Shown piece after piece: positions 17,201-26,152 of a stretch of 64,000 nucleotides of DNA (positions are counted from its first letter, which is position 1; the number at the start of each line of letters is the position of its first letter). Position numbers and translations under genes: made by a program. Source of the DNA: Microbacterium thalli (GTDB taxonomy: Bacteria > Actinomycetota > Actinomycetes > Actinomycetales > Microbacteriaceae). The stretch spans positions 1,470,732 to 1,534,731 of the forward strand of contig NZ_JAQZCH010000001.1 in assembly GCF_028737325.1 (NCBI RefSeq), in the 5' to 3' direction. The notes beneath the pieces were generated by a model. It saw only the letters and a list, made by a program, of their open reading frames with translations, did no database searches and was not told the origin of the DNA.

Positions 17201-18245
17201 CGTGGGCCGCGACGTCGAGGCATCCACCGTCCTGCTGCTTCCCTCGATGACGCGCATCGAGGACGGCGCCTTCCTCGCCGACGACACGATGGTCGCCTCG
17301 TACGAGCTGCACGGGGGCTGGATGCGCATCGGCCCCGTCCGCATCGGACGCCGGGCGTTCCTCGGCAACTCGGGCATGGCCGCCCCCGGGCACCGGGTGC
17401 CGCGCGACGGCTTGGTCGCGGTGCTGTCGTCCGCGCCGGCGAAAGCGAAGGCGGGAACGTCGTGGCTCGGCTCACCGGCCGTGCGCCTGCGGCGGCTCGC
17501 CTCCGACGCCGACGAGAGCCGAACCTACCGCCCCCCGACCCGCCTGCGCGTGGCCCGGGCGCTGTGGGAGCTCGGCCGCATCGTGCCGGTCATCGTCACC
17601 TGCGCCGTGGGGTTGCTCGTGCTCTTCGCCCTCGCCGCGCTGACGGCCTGGGCGGGTCCGATCGCGGCGCTGCTGCTGTCGGGCGTCGTCATGCTCACCG
17701 CGGGCGCCGTCGCCGCCGCGATCACGGTCGCGGCGAAATGGCTGATCGTCGGGCCGATCCGCGCGGGCGAGCAACCGCTGTGGTCGTCGTTCGTCTGGCG
17801 CACCGAGGTGTCCGACACCTTCACCGAGATGGTCGCCGCGCCCTGGTTCGCCCGCGCGGCCGCCGGCACCCCGGCGCTCGCGGTGTGGCTGCGTGCGCTC
17901 GGAGCGCGGATCGGACGCGGCGTGTGGTGCGACAGCTACTGGCTGCCCGAGCCGGATCTCGTCGAACTTGGCGACGGATCCACCGTCAACCGCGGGTGCG
18001 TCGTGCAGACCCACCTGTTCCATGATCGAATCATGAGCATGGATGCCGTTCGCCTCGAACCCGGCGCGACGCTCGGGCCCCACAGCGTGATCCTTCCCGC
18101 GGCCACGATCGGCGCCCACGCGACGGTCGGTCCCGCGTCGCTCGTCATGCGCGGCGAGAGCGTGCCGGTCGGTTCGCGCTGGAGCGGCAACCCCATCGGC
18201 CCCTGGCGCGCGGTCACCGTCCGCGCCTACCAGTCGACGTCGTGA
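14271..18245 (+). CDS. Pls/PosA-type membrane NRPS with adenylation, carrier and C-terminal hexapeptide-repeat domains
   Basis: This 1324-residue single-module synthetase has an adenylation domain (about residues 20-525: IFTSGSTGVPKGVAVSH near 184, NTYGPTEATV, YRSGDLVRF, GRADDQVKVGGRRIELGEVE, RTSGKVDRAAL) and a carrier domain with phosphopantetheine Ser564 in DLGGGSLAAAQ. There is no condensation or thioesterase domain. Instead the C-terminal 700 residues alternate TM segments (about 620-690, 860-930 and 1100-1170) with three left-handed beta-helix hexapeptide blocks (about 740-845, 965-1080, 1205-1315). This is the architecture of epsilon-poly-lysine synthetase and related NRPS-terminal-domain proteins. 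GTG at 14271 overlaps the previous stop. The amino-acid substrate is unknown. Confidence 0.93.
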   Translation: MTATVQRVLDRRAQTPPERTLLDVLRATTERHPEASALDDGSGALSYRELMARVGRLAVRLHESGVRRGDRVGIRMPSGSKELYLSILGVLAAGAAYVPVDADDPDERARLVFGEAAVRGIIGGTGEYVPADRAIATDADADADAGGVASVGPGALFAGEAPHPSTHAVVTVPQPRPHDDAWVIFTSGSTGVPKGVAVSHRSAAAFVDAEARLFVQEAPLGPGDRVLAGLSVAFDASCEEMWLAWRHGACLVPAPRSLVRSGEDLAPWLLRQGITVVSTVPTLAAMWPPALIENVRLLIFGGEACPPELAARLASDDREVWNTYGPTEATVVACAAPLTGSGPVRIGLPLDGWSLAVVDGDGTPVAEGEVGELIIGGVGLARYLDPAKDSEKYAPMPTLGWERAYRSGDLVRFESAGLLFQGRADDQVKVGGRRIELGEVEAALQDLPGVSGAAAAVRTTDAGVPILVGYLAAPPDFDRLAARAALAERLPAPMVPVLAVVDDLPVRTSGKVDRAALPWPLPLLEDAHADLTPAEAWLAQQWQAVLGLPVPGPKADFFDLGGGSLAAAQLVSLIRARVPEFSVADIYDLPRLGTMARALGPLPTAENAAGYHRPEPTPRRTQWAQTLLGVPLFILSGVRWLLYLLTAAAILRTAPGFEVLPSVPWPVLVIGLVVFATPFGRMAIAVIAARLLLAGVRPGDYPRGGAIHLRLWLAEQVADQIDAVGLAGAPWVALYARALGAKIGPGVDLHSLPPVTGMLEIGEGAAIEPEVDLSGYWIDGDVVRIGGIRIGAEASVGARSTLAPGTKIGRRAEIAPGSAVFGRVRADQTWAGSPAVRVGGTAEDWPRHRAPAAKRWLWAYAAGAAALALLPLASFAVGGLVLAQGIRGTETLGEALAGSFVWLAPAVVATGIVFASSVVLLVRLLSIKLTEGVHPVRSRVGWQAWATERLLDSARTVLFPIYSSLATPVWLRLLGARVGRDVEASTVLLLPSMTRIEDGAFLADDTMVASYELHGGWMRIGPVRIGRRAFLGNSGMAAPGHRVPRDGLVAVLSSAPAKAKAGTSWLGSPAVRLRRLASDADESRTYRPPTRLRVARALWELGRIVPVIVTCAVGLLVLFALAALTAWAGPIAALLLSGVVMLTAGAVAAAITVAAKWLIVGPIRAGEQPLWSSFVWRTEVSDTFTEMVAAPWFARAAAGTPALAVWLRALGARIGRGVWCDSYWLPEPDLVELGDGSTVNRGCVVQTHLFHDRIMSMDAVRLEPGATLGPHSVILPAATIGAHATVGPASLVMRGESVPVGSRWSGNPIGPWRAVTVRAYQSTS

Positions 18246-19543
18246 CGGGGGCGCCCGCGACCGATCCCTATGCGCCGCAGTCGGGAGACGGCTCCTACGA
18301 CGTCGAGGGGTACGACCTCGATCTGACCTACCGGGTGCGCACCAACCGGCTGTCGGGCGTCGCCGTCCTCGACGCGGTGGCGCGCGAAGACATCTCGGCG
18401 GTGCATGTCGACCTCGTCGGGTTGCGCGTCGAGCGGGTCGAGGTCGACGGTGTGCGAGTGCGGACGATGCGGCAGGGGCCGCGGCGCCTGCGCATCGGGC
18501 TGCCGACCGAGGTCGTCGCGGGCGACCGGTTCCGGCTGCGCATCGTCTACGCCGGGACGCCGGCGCCCCGACGCTCGCGCTGGGGCGCGATCGGCTGGGA
18601 GGAGCTGACCGACGGCGCCCTCGTCGCGGGTCAGCCGACGGGAGCGCCCACCTGGTTCCCCTGCAACGACCGCCCCGACGCCCGCGCGCCGATGCGGCTG
18701 AGCATCACGACCGACGGTGACTACACCGTCGTGGCGACCGGAGTCGCGGCGCCACCCACCCGTGCGGGGGCGTTGCGCACGTGGGCGTTCACCTCGAGCG
18801 TCCCCGTCGCGACCTACCTCGCGGCCGTGCACATCGGCCACTACGTCGAGCAGCTGCTCGCGGGCCCGGTGCCGGTGCGCGTCGCCTTCCCCGTCGAGCA
18901 CCGCGCCGCGGTGCAGCGCGCCTTCGCGCCGGTGCCCGCGATGCTCGAACTCTTCGGCGACCTGTTCGGCCCGTATCCGCAAGAGACGTGCGCGCTCGTG
19001 GTGGCGGCAGACGAATTGGAGATTCCGCTCGAAGCCCAGGGTCTGGCCGTGTTCGGCGTGAACCACCTCGTCCCCGACGAGCAGCGACTCATCGCGCACG
19101 AGCTGGCGCACCAGTGGTTCGGCAACAGCGTCGGCATCGGCGCCTGGCGCGACATCTGGCTCAACGAAGGCTTCGCCTGCTACGCCGAGTGGCTCTGGTC
19201 CGAGCGCGCGGGCGGTCCGAGCGCCGCGCAGTGCGCGGCCGAGCACCACGCGCGGCTCGCTGCGCTGCCGCAGGACCTTCCGCTGCGCGACCCCGGACCC
19301 GATCTCATGTTCGACGACCGCGTGTACAAGCGGGGCGCGCTCACCCTGCACGCGCTGCGGCTGACGATCGGCGATGCGGCGTTCTTCGACCTCGTGCGCG
19401 CGTGGACGCAGCGCAACCGTCACACGCTCGTCAGCACCGAGGACTTCCGAGACCTCGTCCTCGAACGAGCCGGCGAGCCCGCGGCATCCGTTCTCAGCGC
19501 GTGGATCGATCGGATGCCGCTCCCGCCGCTGTCGCCACGCTGA
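18242..19543 (+). CDS. M1 family zinc metallopeptidase
   Basis: The 433-residue aminopeptidase-like protein has the gluzincin motif HELAHQWFGN (His286, Glu287, His290) and the third zinc ligand Glu309 in NEGFACYAEW. The catalytic Tyr is probably in VYKRGALTL. The exopeptidase GAMEN-like site reads IPLEAQGLAVFG, keeping the Glu but changing the flanks. It lacks the large C-terminal helical domain of full-length M1 enzymes and has no signal peptide. The GTG start at 18242 overlaps the NRPS stop as GTGA, so it is coupled to the NRPS and may process its product or confer self-protection; that is inference. Confidence 0.92.
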   Translation: MTGAPATDPYAPQSGDGSYDVEGYDLDLTYRVRTNRLSGVAVLDAVAREDISAVHVDLVGLRVERVEVDGVRVRTMRQGPRRLRIGLPTEVVAGDRFRLRIVYAGTPAPRRSRWGAIGWEELTDGALVAGQPTGAPTWFPCNDRPDARAPMRLSITTDGDYTVVATGVAAPPTRAGALRTWAFTSSVPVATYLAAVHIGHYVEQLLAGPVPVRVAFPVEHRAAVQRAFAPVPAMLELFGDLFGPYPQETCALVVAADELEIPLEAQGLAVFGVNHLVPDEQRLIAHELAHQWFGNSVGIGAWRDIWLNEGFACYAEWLWSERAGGPSAAQCAAEHHARLAALPQDLPLRDPGPDLMFDDRVYKRGALTLHALRLTIGDAAFFDLVRAWTQRNRHTLVSTEDFRDLVLERAGEPAASVLSAWIDRMPLPPLSPR

Positions 19544-20057
19544 GCACGACCTCGGCGGGGCCCGGGAGCTCGCGGACGAGCAGGGCTCCGGGGTGGTCGG
19601 GGACGTGGGCGAGCCAGCCGTCGCCCTGGCGGGTGAGTCGCACGGTGGCGGGGTCGACCCGCAGCCCCCGTCCGTCGGCTTTGAGGGCCGCCTCGACGCG
19701 GGTCCAGGTCGCGGCATCGGCGGTGTCGTCGCCGAGCGCGGCGCGCAAGCGGTGCTGGGCGCCGGGGTCGAGCGCGCGGGGTTCGGCGTCGATCGCGAAC
19801 GCGCCGTCGCCCGCGCGGGTCGCGACGATGGCCCAGCCGCCGGCGTAGCTGACCGACACCGCGACGGCAATCGACGTGCCGTCGTCGGTCGCGCGGGCTG
19901 CGCCGTGCGGGCCGCCGCACCATGGGCACACCCGACCGATGCGGGGAGACCGGATGCCGCGGTCCCGCAGCGCCGCGACGAGCAGCTCATCGGCGATACG
20001 GCGGCGGTCCTGCCCCGGGGGCACGCGACACCAGCGCACGTCGAGGCCGGCGGTCAT
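19494..20057 (-). CDS. 4'-phosphopantetheinyl transferase superfamily protein
   Basis: PPTases load the phosphopantetheine arm onto carrier domains. The 187-residue protein has an N-terminal cysteine pair (CPWCGGPHG), the metal-binding AIDAEP (equivalent of GVDVE) near residue 92 and the W-x3-EA-x2-KA motif in WTRVEAALKADGRGL near 121. It resembles the short Sfp-type enzymes of Microbacteriaceae. Its start overlaps the mutT1 stop as ATGA. Its 3' end overlaps that of the convergent M1 peptidase by 50 bp. The natural target is probably the NRPS carrier domain next door. Confidence 0.85.
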   Translation of the reverse strand: MTAGLDVRWCRVPPGQDRRRIADELLVAALRDRGIRSPRIGRVCPWCGGPHGAARATDDGTSIAVAVSVSYAGGWAIVATRAGDGAFAIDAEPRALDPGAQHRLRAALGDDTADAATWTRVEAALKADGRGLRVDPATVRLTRQGDGWLAHVPDHPGALLVRELPGPAEVVLSVATAAGAASDRSTR

Positions 20058-20995
20058 CAGACGGGCGTCAGATGCGTCTCGATCGCCACGATGCCGGCGC
20101 CGGGGTTCGTCCGCGGCAGATGCACGACCGAGAACGCACCGGTCTCGAGGGCGGAGGCGCTGCCGAGGTAGGACCCGCGCAGGGTTCCGGTCGCCAGCGC
20201 CATCTCGCTCAGCAGGTCGGGAAGGACGGGGCCGTGGGTGCAGAGCACGACGGGCTTGCGAGCGCGGACGCGTTCGCCGACGACGCCGCGCACGTCGGCC
20301 TGCCCCTGTTCCCAGGCGTCCTGCGACAGGGCGCGCGAGCGATCGACGCGCTTGCTGATCGCGGCGGCGAGGGGCGCGACCGTCCGCAGACACCGCTGCG
20401 CGTCGGACGAGACGATACGGCGCACCCCGAAGGCGATCAGGGGGCCGACGACCGCGTGCGCCTGCTTCTTGCCGCGCGGCGACAGCGGACGAGCGGCATC
20501 CTCGCCCTCCCAGTCGTCACGCGAGACGGCCTTGCCGTGCCGCAGGGCGATGAGGGGGAACGTGTCGATCGCCTGCTCGTCGACCAGGCGCACGAACTCG
20601 TCGAGGATCTCGATGTCGACGGGGTAGCTCAGCCGGCTGCGCGCCTTCTTCAGGCCCATCCACTCGAGCGCGGCGATCTCTTTGTTCGGAACGAACGTCG
20701 ACACCCGGATGGCCAGCTCGGTCGCCTCGGCCGCCCAGTAGTGGACGATCTTCTGCTTCTTGCTCGGCAGCCGGTACTTCGAGACGCCCACGGGTGGTCC
20801 GAGCCGGACGGCGATGCCCGTCTCTTCGCGGATCTCGCGCACCGCCGTCTCGGCGAGCATCTCGCCGGGCTCGACCTTGCCCTTGGGCAGGGTCAGGTCG
20901 CGGTACTTGGTGCGGTGGATGATGAGCACCTTGACCTTGCCCTCGACCCACCGCCACACGACGCCTCCGGCCGCGTACACCGCGGTGTCGGTCAT
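20057..20995 (-). CDS. mutT1: MutT1-like NUDIX hydrolase with histidine-phosphatase domain
   Basis: The 312-residue protein fuses a NUDIX domain (residues 1-140; box with PKGKVEPGE and REIREETGI) to a histidine-phosphatase domain (about 155-300; [15 protein letters not shown] and [11 protein letters not shown], plus the second His in [11 protein letters not shown]). This is the mycobacterial MutT1 architecture, which hydrolyses oxidised nucleotides (8-oxo-dGTP) and diadenosine polyphosphates. It is translationally coupled to ppk1 upstream (4-bp overlap) and to the PPTase downstream. Confidence 0.93.
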   Translation of the reverse strand: MTDTAVYAAGGVVWRWVEGKVKVLIIHRTKYRDLTLPKGKVEPGEMLAETAVREIREETGIAVRLGPPVGVSKYRLPSKKQKIVHYWAAEATELAIRVSTFVPNKEIAALEWMGLKKARSRLSYPVDIEILDEFVRLVDEQAIDTFPLIALRHGKAVSRDDWEGEDAARPLSPRGKKQAHAVVGPLIAFGVRRIVSSDAQRCLRTVAPLAAAISKRVDRSRALSQDAWEQGQADVRGVVGERVRARKPVVLCTHGPVLPDLLSEMALATGTLRGSYLGSASALETGAFSVVHLPRTNPGAGIVAIETHLTPV

Positions 20996-23160
20996 CGCAC
21001 CGCCCGCGCCCGGCGCCGGCGTTGCACCTGCGCCATCGTCCGGTCCTGGAGATCCACCAGCGGCTTGCCGTCCTCATCGAACGCGTGCCGCGTCCAGACG
21101 CCGCCTTCGCCGAGATGCCACGAGCTGGTCGCGTCGCTCATCGCGAGATCGAACAGCGTCGTCAGCTCGTTGACGTGGTCGGGCGTGATGACGCGGACGA
21201 GGGCCTCGACGCGGCGGTCGAGGTTGCGGTGCATCATGTCGGCGCTGCCGATGAATGCGAGGGGGTCCCCGTCGTTGTGGAACGCGAAGATGCGGGAGTG
21301 CTCGAGGTAGCGGCCCAGGATCGAGCGCACCGTGATGTTGTCGGTGACGCCCGGCAGATCCGTCCGCAGCGAGCAGATGCCGCGCACCCAGACGTCGACG
21401 CGCACACCGGCGTGGCTGGCGCGGTACAGGGCATCGATGATCTGTTCGTCGACCATCGAGTTGACCTTGATGCGGATGTGAGCCGGTTTGCCGTCGAGCG
21501 CATTGCGGCGCTCGGCTTCGATGTGACGCAGCAGCCCCTTGCGCAGGTGCAGGGGCGCGACCAGCAGACGCTTGAACTTCTTCTCGATCGCGTAGCCGCT
21601 CAATTCGTTGAACAGGCGGGTGAGGTCGCGCCCGACCTGCTCGTCGCTCGTGAACAGACCGAAGTCCTCGTAGAGCCGGCTCGTCTTGGGGTTGTAGTTA
21701 CCCGTGCCGATGTGGCTGTAGCTGCGCAGCGCGCCGTCCTCTTCGCGGATGACGTGCAGCAGCTTGCAGTGCGTCTTCAGCCCGACCAGGCCGTAGACGA
21801 CGTGCACGCCGGCCTTTTCGAGCTTCCGCGCCCAGACGATGTTCGCAGCCTCGTCGAACCGGGCCTTCACCTCGACCAGGGCCAGCACCTGCTTGCCGCG
21901 CTCGGCGGCGTCGATGAGGGCCTGGACGATGGGGCTGTCGCCCGATGTGCGGTACAGCGTCTGCTTGATCGCGAGCACGTGCGGATCGCGCGCGGCCTGC
22001 TCGAGGAACGCCACGACACTCGTGGTGAACGACTCGTACGGGTGGTGGACGAGCACGTCGCCGGCGCGGATGGCGCCGAAGAAGTCGGTGCGGCCGTTCT
22101 GCTCCGCCGGCTGGAACGCCGTCGCCGTCGTGGGCACGTGCGGCTTGTACCGCAGCTCGGGGCGGTCGATGCGCGACAGGTCGAACAGGCCCCGCAGATC
22201 GAGCAGGCCGGGAAGCCGGTAGACCTCTTGGTCGGTGATGTCGAGTTCGCCCAGCAGCAGATCGAGGGTCACATCATCCATGTCCTCGGTCACCTCGAGG
22301 CGGATCGGCGGCCCGAACCGGCGACGCAGCAGCTCGGCCTCGAGCGCCTGGATGAGGTTCTCGGTGTCGTCCTCCTCGATCACCACGTCCTCGTTGCGGG
22401 TGAGGCGGAAGGTGTGGTGCTGCAGGATCTCCATCCCGGGGAAGAGGTCGCCGAGGTTGTTGGCGATCAGGTGCTCGAGCGGGAGGTAGCGCTTGACGGA
22501 CGTGCCCGTGTTGAGCTCGACGAAACGCGGCAGCATCGGGGGCACCTTCAGGCGCGCGAACTCCTGCCGACCGGTCTTGGCGTTGCGGATGCGGATGGCG
22601 AGGTTGAGCGACAGACCCGAGATGTAGGGGAACGGGTGAGCCGGGTCGACCGCGAGCGGCATCAGCACGGGGAAGACCTGAGCCTGGAAGTAGTCGTAGA
22701 GGCGGCTGCGCTCGGAGTCGTCGAGATCGTCCCACCCGACGATCTCGATGCCCGCCTGGGCGAGGGCGGGCTGCACCATGTCGCCCCAAGCGCTGGCGTG
22801 ACGAAGCTGCAGGGCGTGCGCCTCGGACGAGATGTCGGAGAGCACCTCCTGCGGCGCGCGGCCGACGTTGGTGGGAACCGCGAGGCCGGTGACGATGCGG
22901 CGCTTGAGGCCGGCCACCCGCACCATGAAGAACTCGTCGAGGTTGCTGGCGAAGATCGCGAGGAAGTTGGCGCGCTCGAGCACCGGCAGCGTCGGGTCTT
23001 CGGCCAGCTCGAGCACGCGCTGGTTGAACGCCAGCCAGCTCAGCTCGCGGTCGGTGTAGCGGTGGTCGGGCAGCTCGGCGTCGACGTCCTCGACGGCGGG
23101 GTCGAAGTCGTCGTCGTCTGCGTCTCCCAGACCGGAGTCCAGAGCCTCGGTGTCGATCAT
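20992..23160 (-). CDS. ppk1: polyphosphate kinase 1
   Basis: PPK1 reversibly transfers the terminal phosphate of ATP to polyphosphate. The 722-residue protein has the N-terminal domain ([19 protein letters not shown]), the head domain and both catalytic C-terminal domains, with the phosphorylated histidine at His483 in [20 protein letters not shown] and the second active-site region in [19 protein letters not shown]. The length is normal. It begins an operon with mutT1 and the PPTase. Proximity to pst, phoU and senX3-regX3 supports a role in phosphate storage. Confidence 0.98.
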   Translation of the reverse strand: MIDTEALDSGLGDADDDDFDPAVEDVDAELPDHRYTDRELSWLAFNQRVLELAEDPTLPVLERANFLAIFASNLDEFFMVRVAGLKRRIVTGLAVPTNVGRAPQEVLSDISSEAHALQLRHASAWGDMVQPALAQAGIEIVGWDDLDDSERSRLYDYFQAQVFPVLMPLAVDPAHPFPYISGLSLNLAIRIRNAKTGRQEFARLKVPPMLPRFVELNTGTSVKRYLPLEHLIANNLGDLFPGMEILQHHTFRLTRNEDVVIEEDDTENLIQALEAELLRRRFGPPIRLEVTEDMDDVTLDLLLGELDITDQEVYRLPGLLDLRGLFDLSRIDRPELRYKPHVPTTATAFQPAEQNGRTDFFGAIRAGDVLVHHPYESFTTSVVAFLEQAARDPHVLAIKQTLYRTSGDSPIVQALIDAAERGKQVLALVEVKARFDEAANIVWARKLEKAGVHVVYGLVGLKTHCKLLHVIREEDGALRSYSHIGTGNYNPKTSRLYEDFGLFTSDEQVGRDLTRLFNELSGYAIEKKFKRLLVAPLHLRKGLLRHIEAERRNALDGKPAHIRIKVNSMVDEQIIDALYRASHAGVRVDVWVRGICSLRTDLPGVTDNITVRSILGRYLEHSRIFAFHNDGDPLAFIGSADMMHRNLDRRVEALVRVITPDHVNELTTLFDLAMSDATSSWHLGEGGVWTRHAFDEDGKPLVDLQDRTMAQVQRRRRARAVR

Positions 23161-23210
23161 CCCCTCATCATGGCAGTCTCGCGTGTCCTGCCGGTGAACG
23201 CGGGGGCGCG

Positions 23211-23909
23211 TCAGCGGGGCGCGGTCTCGCGTGCGGCCGGCAGCTGGTCGTCTTCGTAGACGTTGAAGCGGTAGCCGACGTTGCGGACGGTGCCGATGAG
23301 CTGCTCGAGGTCGCCCAGCTTCGCGCGCAGGCGCCGGACGTGGACGTCGACGGTGCGCGTGCCGCCGAAGTAGTCGTATCCCCAGACCTCGCTGAGCAGC
23401 TGCTCGCGCGTGAACACGCGCGACGGGTGCGTCGCGAAGAAGTGCAGGAGCTGGAACTCCTTGTAGGTCAGGTCGAGCGGGCGCCCGTGCACCTTCGCCG
23501 AGTAGGACGACTCGTCGATCGTGATGCCGGAGGTCTGGATGCGGCTGGAGACCTGCTCCTTGCTGACCCGTCCGACGGCGAGCCGCACCCGTGCGTCGAC
23601 CTCGGCCGGACCGGCCGTCGCGAGGATGACGTCGTCGATGCCCCAGTCGGTCGAGACCGCGGTCAGACCGCCCTCGGTGACGATGAGGACCAGCGGCGCG
23701 TCGATGCCGGTGGTGCCGAGGATCTTGCAGAGCGACTTCGCTCCGACGAGGTCCAGACGCGCGTCGATGAAGATGACGTCGGCGCTCGGGGCGTTGACGA
23801 GCTGCGCGGGCTCGGCAGGGATCTGCCGAACGCGGTGGCTGAGCAGCTCGAGCGCGGGGAGCGCGAGACCACCGCCGTGCGTGGAACTCAGGACGAGAAG
23901 CTGTGCCAA
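23211..23909 (-). CDS. glnR: GlnR-type orphan response regulator
   Basis: GlnR is the global nitrogen regulator of actinobacteria. The 232-residue protein closely follows the family: an atypical receiver without the usual acidic pair at its N-terminus ([11 protein letters not shown]), Asp retained in [12 protein letters not shown], the hallmark block [17 protein letters not shown], and an OmpR-type winged helix with [20 protein letters not shown]. No sensor kinase is adjacent, consistent with phosphorylation-independent GlnR. It is a single gene 50 bp upstream of ppk1 on the same strand. Confidence 0.93.
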   Translation of the reverse strand: MAQLLVLSSTHGGGLALPALELLSHRVRQIPAEPAQLVNAPSADVIFIDARLDLVGAKSLCKILGTTGIDAPLVLIVTEGGLTAVSTDWGIDDVILATAGPAEVDARVRLAVGRVSKEQVSSRIQTSGITIDESSYSAKVHGRPLDLTYKEFQLLHFFATHPSRVFTREQLLSEVWGYDYFGGTRTVDVHVRRLRAKLGDLEQLIGTVRNVGYRFNVYEDDQLPAARETAPR

Positions 23910-24018
23910 CGGGGATTCCTCCGGGAGCGGCCGGGACGTGACCTCATCTTAGGGTCTCGGTCCGGGCCCGCTGCGCGCCCGCGTCGCGCGGAGACGCGGG
24001 CTGGTCCACAATGGACGG

Positions 24019-24309
24019 GTGACAGCACCCGATCTCGCCCCGCCGCGCACCATCGGCGGCGTCATCGCCGTCTGGGTCGTGGCCGCGCTCGCCGCCGTCG
24101 TGGTGGGGGTGCTCGCGCCGAACGAGACGCGCGCGCTGTGGATGCCCGTCGCGCTGGGTGGATGCCTCATCCTCGCGTTCTGCGTGCAGCTGGCGCTGGG
24201 CCGCTCGCGGGGGTTCATCGAGCGCGTGTCGGCGAGCGTGCTGGGAGCACTGCTCGTCATGGGCTTCATCGGAGTCGGTTTCGGTCTGTCGTCACTGGTC
24301 GCGGTCTGA
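24019..24309 (+). CDS. small membrane protein with three TM segments
   Basis: This 96-residue protein has hydrophobic stretches at about residues 13-32, 40-60 and 72-93 and little else. The GTG start at 24019 is near the first TM segment. I recognise no family with a known function. It is divergent from glnR across 109 bp and is followed within 27 bp by another tiny membrane protein gene on the same strand. Confidence 0.7.
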   Translation: MTAPDLAPPRTIGGVIAVWVVAALAAVVVGVLAPNETRALWMPVALGGCLILAFCVQLALGRSRGFIERVSASVLGALLVMGFIGVGFGLSSLVAV

Positions 24310-24336
24310 CACCGCGCGCGGGCGTAGAGTAAGGGC

Positions 24337-24450
24337 ATGGATCTCCTCGCGCTCGAAATCTTCTACGTGGGCCTGCTCGGCCTCGCGTCGCTCGCGATCG
24401 TGTTCGTCTCGGCCGTCGTGGTGAAGAACCTCTACCGCGGCCAGCGCTGA
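24337..24450 (+). CDS. 37-residue single-pass membrane peptide
   Basis: The ATG at 24337 has an AAGGG ribosome site just upstream. The product MDLLALEIFYVGLLGLAS continues through a hydrophobic helix into a basic end (KNLYRGQR). The charge pattern suggests the C-terminus faces the cytoplasm. It sits 27 bp after a small membrane protein gene and 4 bp before the nitrobindin gene, so it is probably part of that operon. Function unknown. Confidence 0.6.
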   Translation: MDLLALEIFYVGLLGLASLAIVFVSAVVVKNLYRGQR

Positions 24451-24454
24451 CGTC

Positions 24455-25063
24455 GTGCTCGAGCTGCCCACCGATCTTCCGGCGGACCTCGTCCCCCTCT
24501 CGTGGCTGATCGGCGTCTGGGAGGGATCGGGCGTCATCGACTACGAGACGGCGGCCGGTCACGTCTCGGGCGAGTTCACCCACCGGGTGAGCTTCAGCCA
24601 TGACGGCGGTGACTACCTGAACTACTCGGCGACCGCCTGGCTGCTCGACGACGCCGGTGCCACGACGCAGGCGCTCGTCGCCGAGAGCGGCTTCTGGCGA
24701 TTGGCACGTCCCGCGGACGACGCCGACGCCGGACCGGCACTGCTGCCGGCGACCGTTCCCGCGCCGCAGCCGCGCACCGTCGATGACGTCGAGGCGCTTC
24801 GCAACGCCGAGGGCGGGTTCGACATCGAGGTCGGCCTCGTGCACTCCGACGGTGTGAGCGAGCTGTACCTCGGTCAGGTCCGCGGCCCGCGCATCGACAT
24901 CGCGACGGATGCCGTGGTGCGCTCGGCATCCGCCAAGGAGTACACCGCCGCCACCCGCATGTACGGCCTCGTCGACGGCCATCTGCTCTGGGCCTGGGAC
25001 ATCGCTGCGCTCGGCGGCGAGCTCGCCTCGCACGCGTCGGCGCGACTGGCGCGAGCCGAGTGA
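24455..25063 (+). CDS. nitrobindin-like heme-binding beta-barrel (FABP family)
   Basis: The 202-residue protein carries the nitrobindin motif GVWEGSG (residues 20-26) and a C-terminal histidine in ELASHASARL that would ligate heme. Family members are ten-stranded barrels binding ferric heme and proposed to sense or detoxify nitric oxide or peroxynitrite. There is a Pro/Asp-rich insertion around residues 85-110. The GTG start at 24455 follows the small peptide gene by 4 bp, and its TGA overlaps the ATG of ygfZ. Confidence 0.88.
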   Translation: MLELPTDLPADLVPLSWLIGVWEGSGVIDYETAAGHVSGEFTHRVSFSHDGGDYLNYSATAWLLDDAGATTQALVAESGFWRLARPADDADAGPALLPATVPAPQPRTVDDVEALRNAEGGFDIEVGLVHSDGVSELYLGQVRGPRIDIATDAVVRSASAKEYTAATRMYGLVDGHLLWAWDIAALGGELASHASARLARAE

Positions 25064-26151
25064 TGCCCGGCACGGCAGACGTCTTCGCCGGGGTCGCCGG
25101 CGCCGTGCACGACGAGCGCGGGCTGCTGCACGTGGGCAATCCGCTGCGCGAGCAGCAGCTGCTCGAACGCGGTTCCGCCCTCGCCGCACTCGGAGACCGC
25201 GCGGTGGTGACCGTCTCGGGTCCCGATCGCCTCACGTGGCTCGACTCGCTCACCTCGCAGGCGGTGGCGGGACTGCAGCCGGGGGAGAGCACCGAACTGC
25301 TCGTCCTCGATCCGAACGGGCGCGTCGAGCACGCGGCATCCGTGGTCGACGACGGCGACACGACCTGGCTCATCACCGACGCCGAGCGCGTCGCAGCGTT
25401 GACGACGTGGCTGACGCGGATGCGCTTCCGTCTGCGCGTCGAGATCGCCGACCGGTCGGCTGATACGGCTGTCGTCGGCGGCGCGGGTGCGGCGGTCGCC
25501 GACGTGGCTACGCGGGTGGTCTGGCGTGACCCGTGGCCCGACGTGACCGTCGGGGGCTGGGGTTACGCTCCCACGGAAGGCCACCCCGCCACGGGGCGCG
25601 ACTGGGTCGAGGCCGTCGTCGATGGCTCCGAGCTCGAGCGCTTGGCGGCGCAGGCCCGAGCGGGCGAGCGATCGATCGTCGGACGTCTCGCCGCCGACGC
25701 GCTGCGCATCGCGGCCTGGCGTCCCCGTCCGAGCGCCGAGGCCGACGGCATGACGCTGCCGCACGAGGTGGACTGGCTGCGCACCGCGGTGCACCTGTCG
25801 AAGGGGTGTTACCGCGGGCAGGAGACGGTCGCGAAGGTGCACAACCTCGGCCACCCGCCGCGCCGGCTCGTCGCGCTGCAGCTCGACGGCAGCGATGCCG
25901 TGCTCCCCGAGCCCGGGGCGATCGTGCGCTTCGCGGACGATGAGGTCGGTCGCGTCACGTCGTCGGCCCGGCACTTCGAGCAGGGGCCGATCGCGCTCGC
26001 CATCGTCAAGCGGTCGGTGCCGGTCGATGCGCCGCTCATCGTCCAGGTCGACGACGAGGCGGTCGCGGCTGTGCAGGAGACCGTCGTGCCGCCCACCGCC
26101 GGGCGCGCGGCCGCCCCGCCGCGACTGCCCCGGCTCAGCCGCCGCACCTGA
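25063..26151 (+). CDS. ygfZ: YgfZ/GcvT-fold folate-binding protein
   Basis: The 362-residue protein has the GcvT-like fold with the signature KGCYRGQETVAKVHNLG near residue 245, as in YgfZ/CAF17 (IBA57), which use tetrahydrofolate and assist iron-sulfur cluster enzymes such as MiaB. SGPDRLTWLDSLTSQ is the N-terminal block. The start is the ATG in TGATG overlapping the nitrobindin stop; a GTG one codon earlier is possible. Nitrobindin and ygfZ are also neighbours in mycobacteria. Confidence 0.92.
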   Translation: MPGTADVFAGVAGAVHDERGLLHVGNPLREQQLLERGSALAALGDRAVVTVSGPDRLTWLDSLTSQAVAGLQPGESTELLVLDPNGRVEHAASVVDDGDTTWLITDAERVAALTTWLTRMRFRLRVEIADRSADTAVVGGAGAAVADVATRVVWRDPWPDVTVGGWGYAPTEGHPATGRDWVEAVVDGSELERLAAQARAGERSIVGRLAADALRIAAWRPRPSAEADGMTLPHEVDWLRTAVHLSKGCYRGQETVAKVHNLGHPPRRLVALQLDGSDAVLPEPGAIVRFADDEVGRVTSSARHFEQGPIALAIVKRSVPVDAPLIVQVDDEAVAAVQETVVPPTAGRAAAPPRLPRLSRRT

Positions 26152-26152
26152 C

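Noticed and set aside
14184..17393. 1069-residue open frame antisense to the NRPS
   Set aside because: Arg/His/Gly-rich shadow of the NRPS codons with no motif.
21022..23259. 745-residue open frame antisense to ppk1
   Set aside because: Shadow of a highly conserved gene; no domain and no ribosome site.
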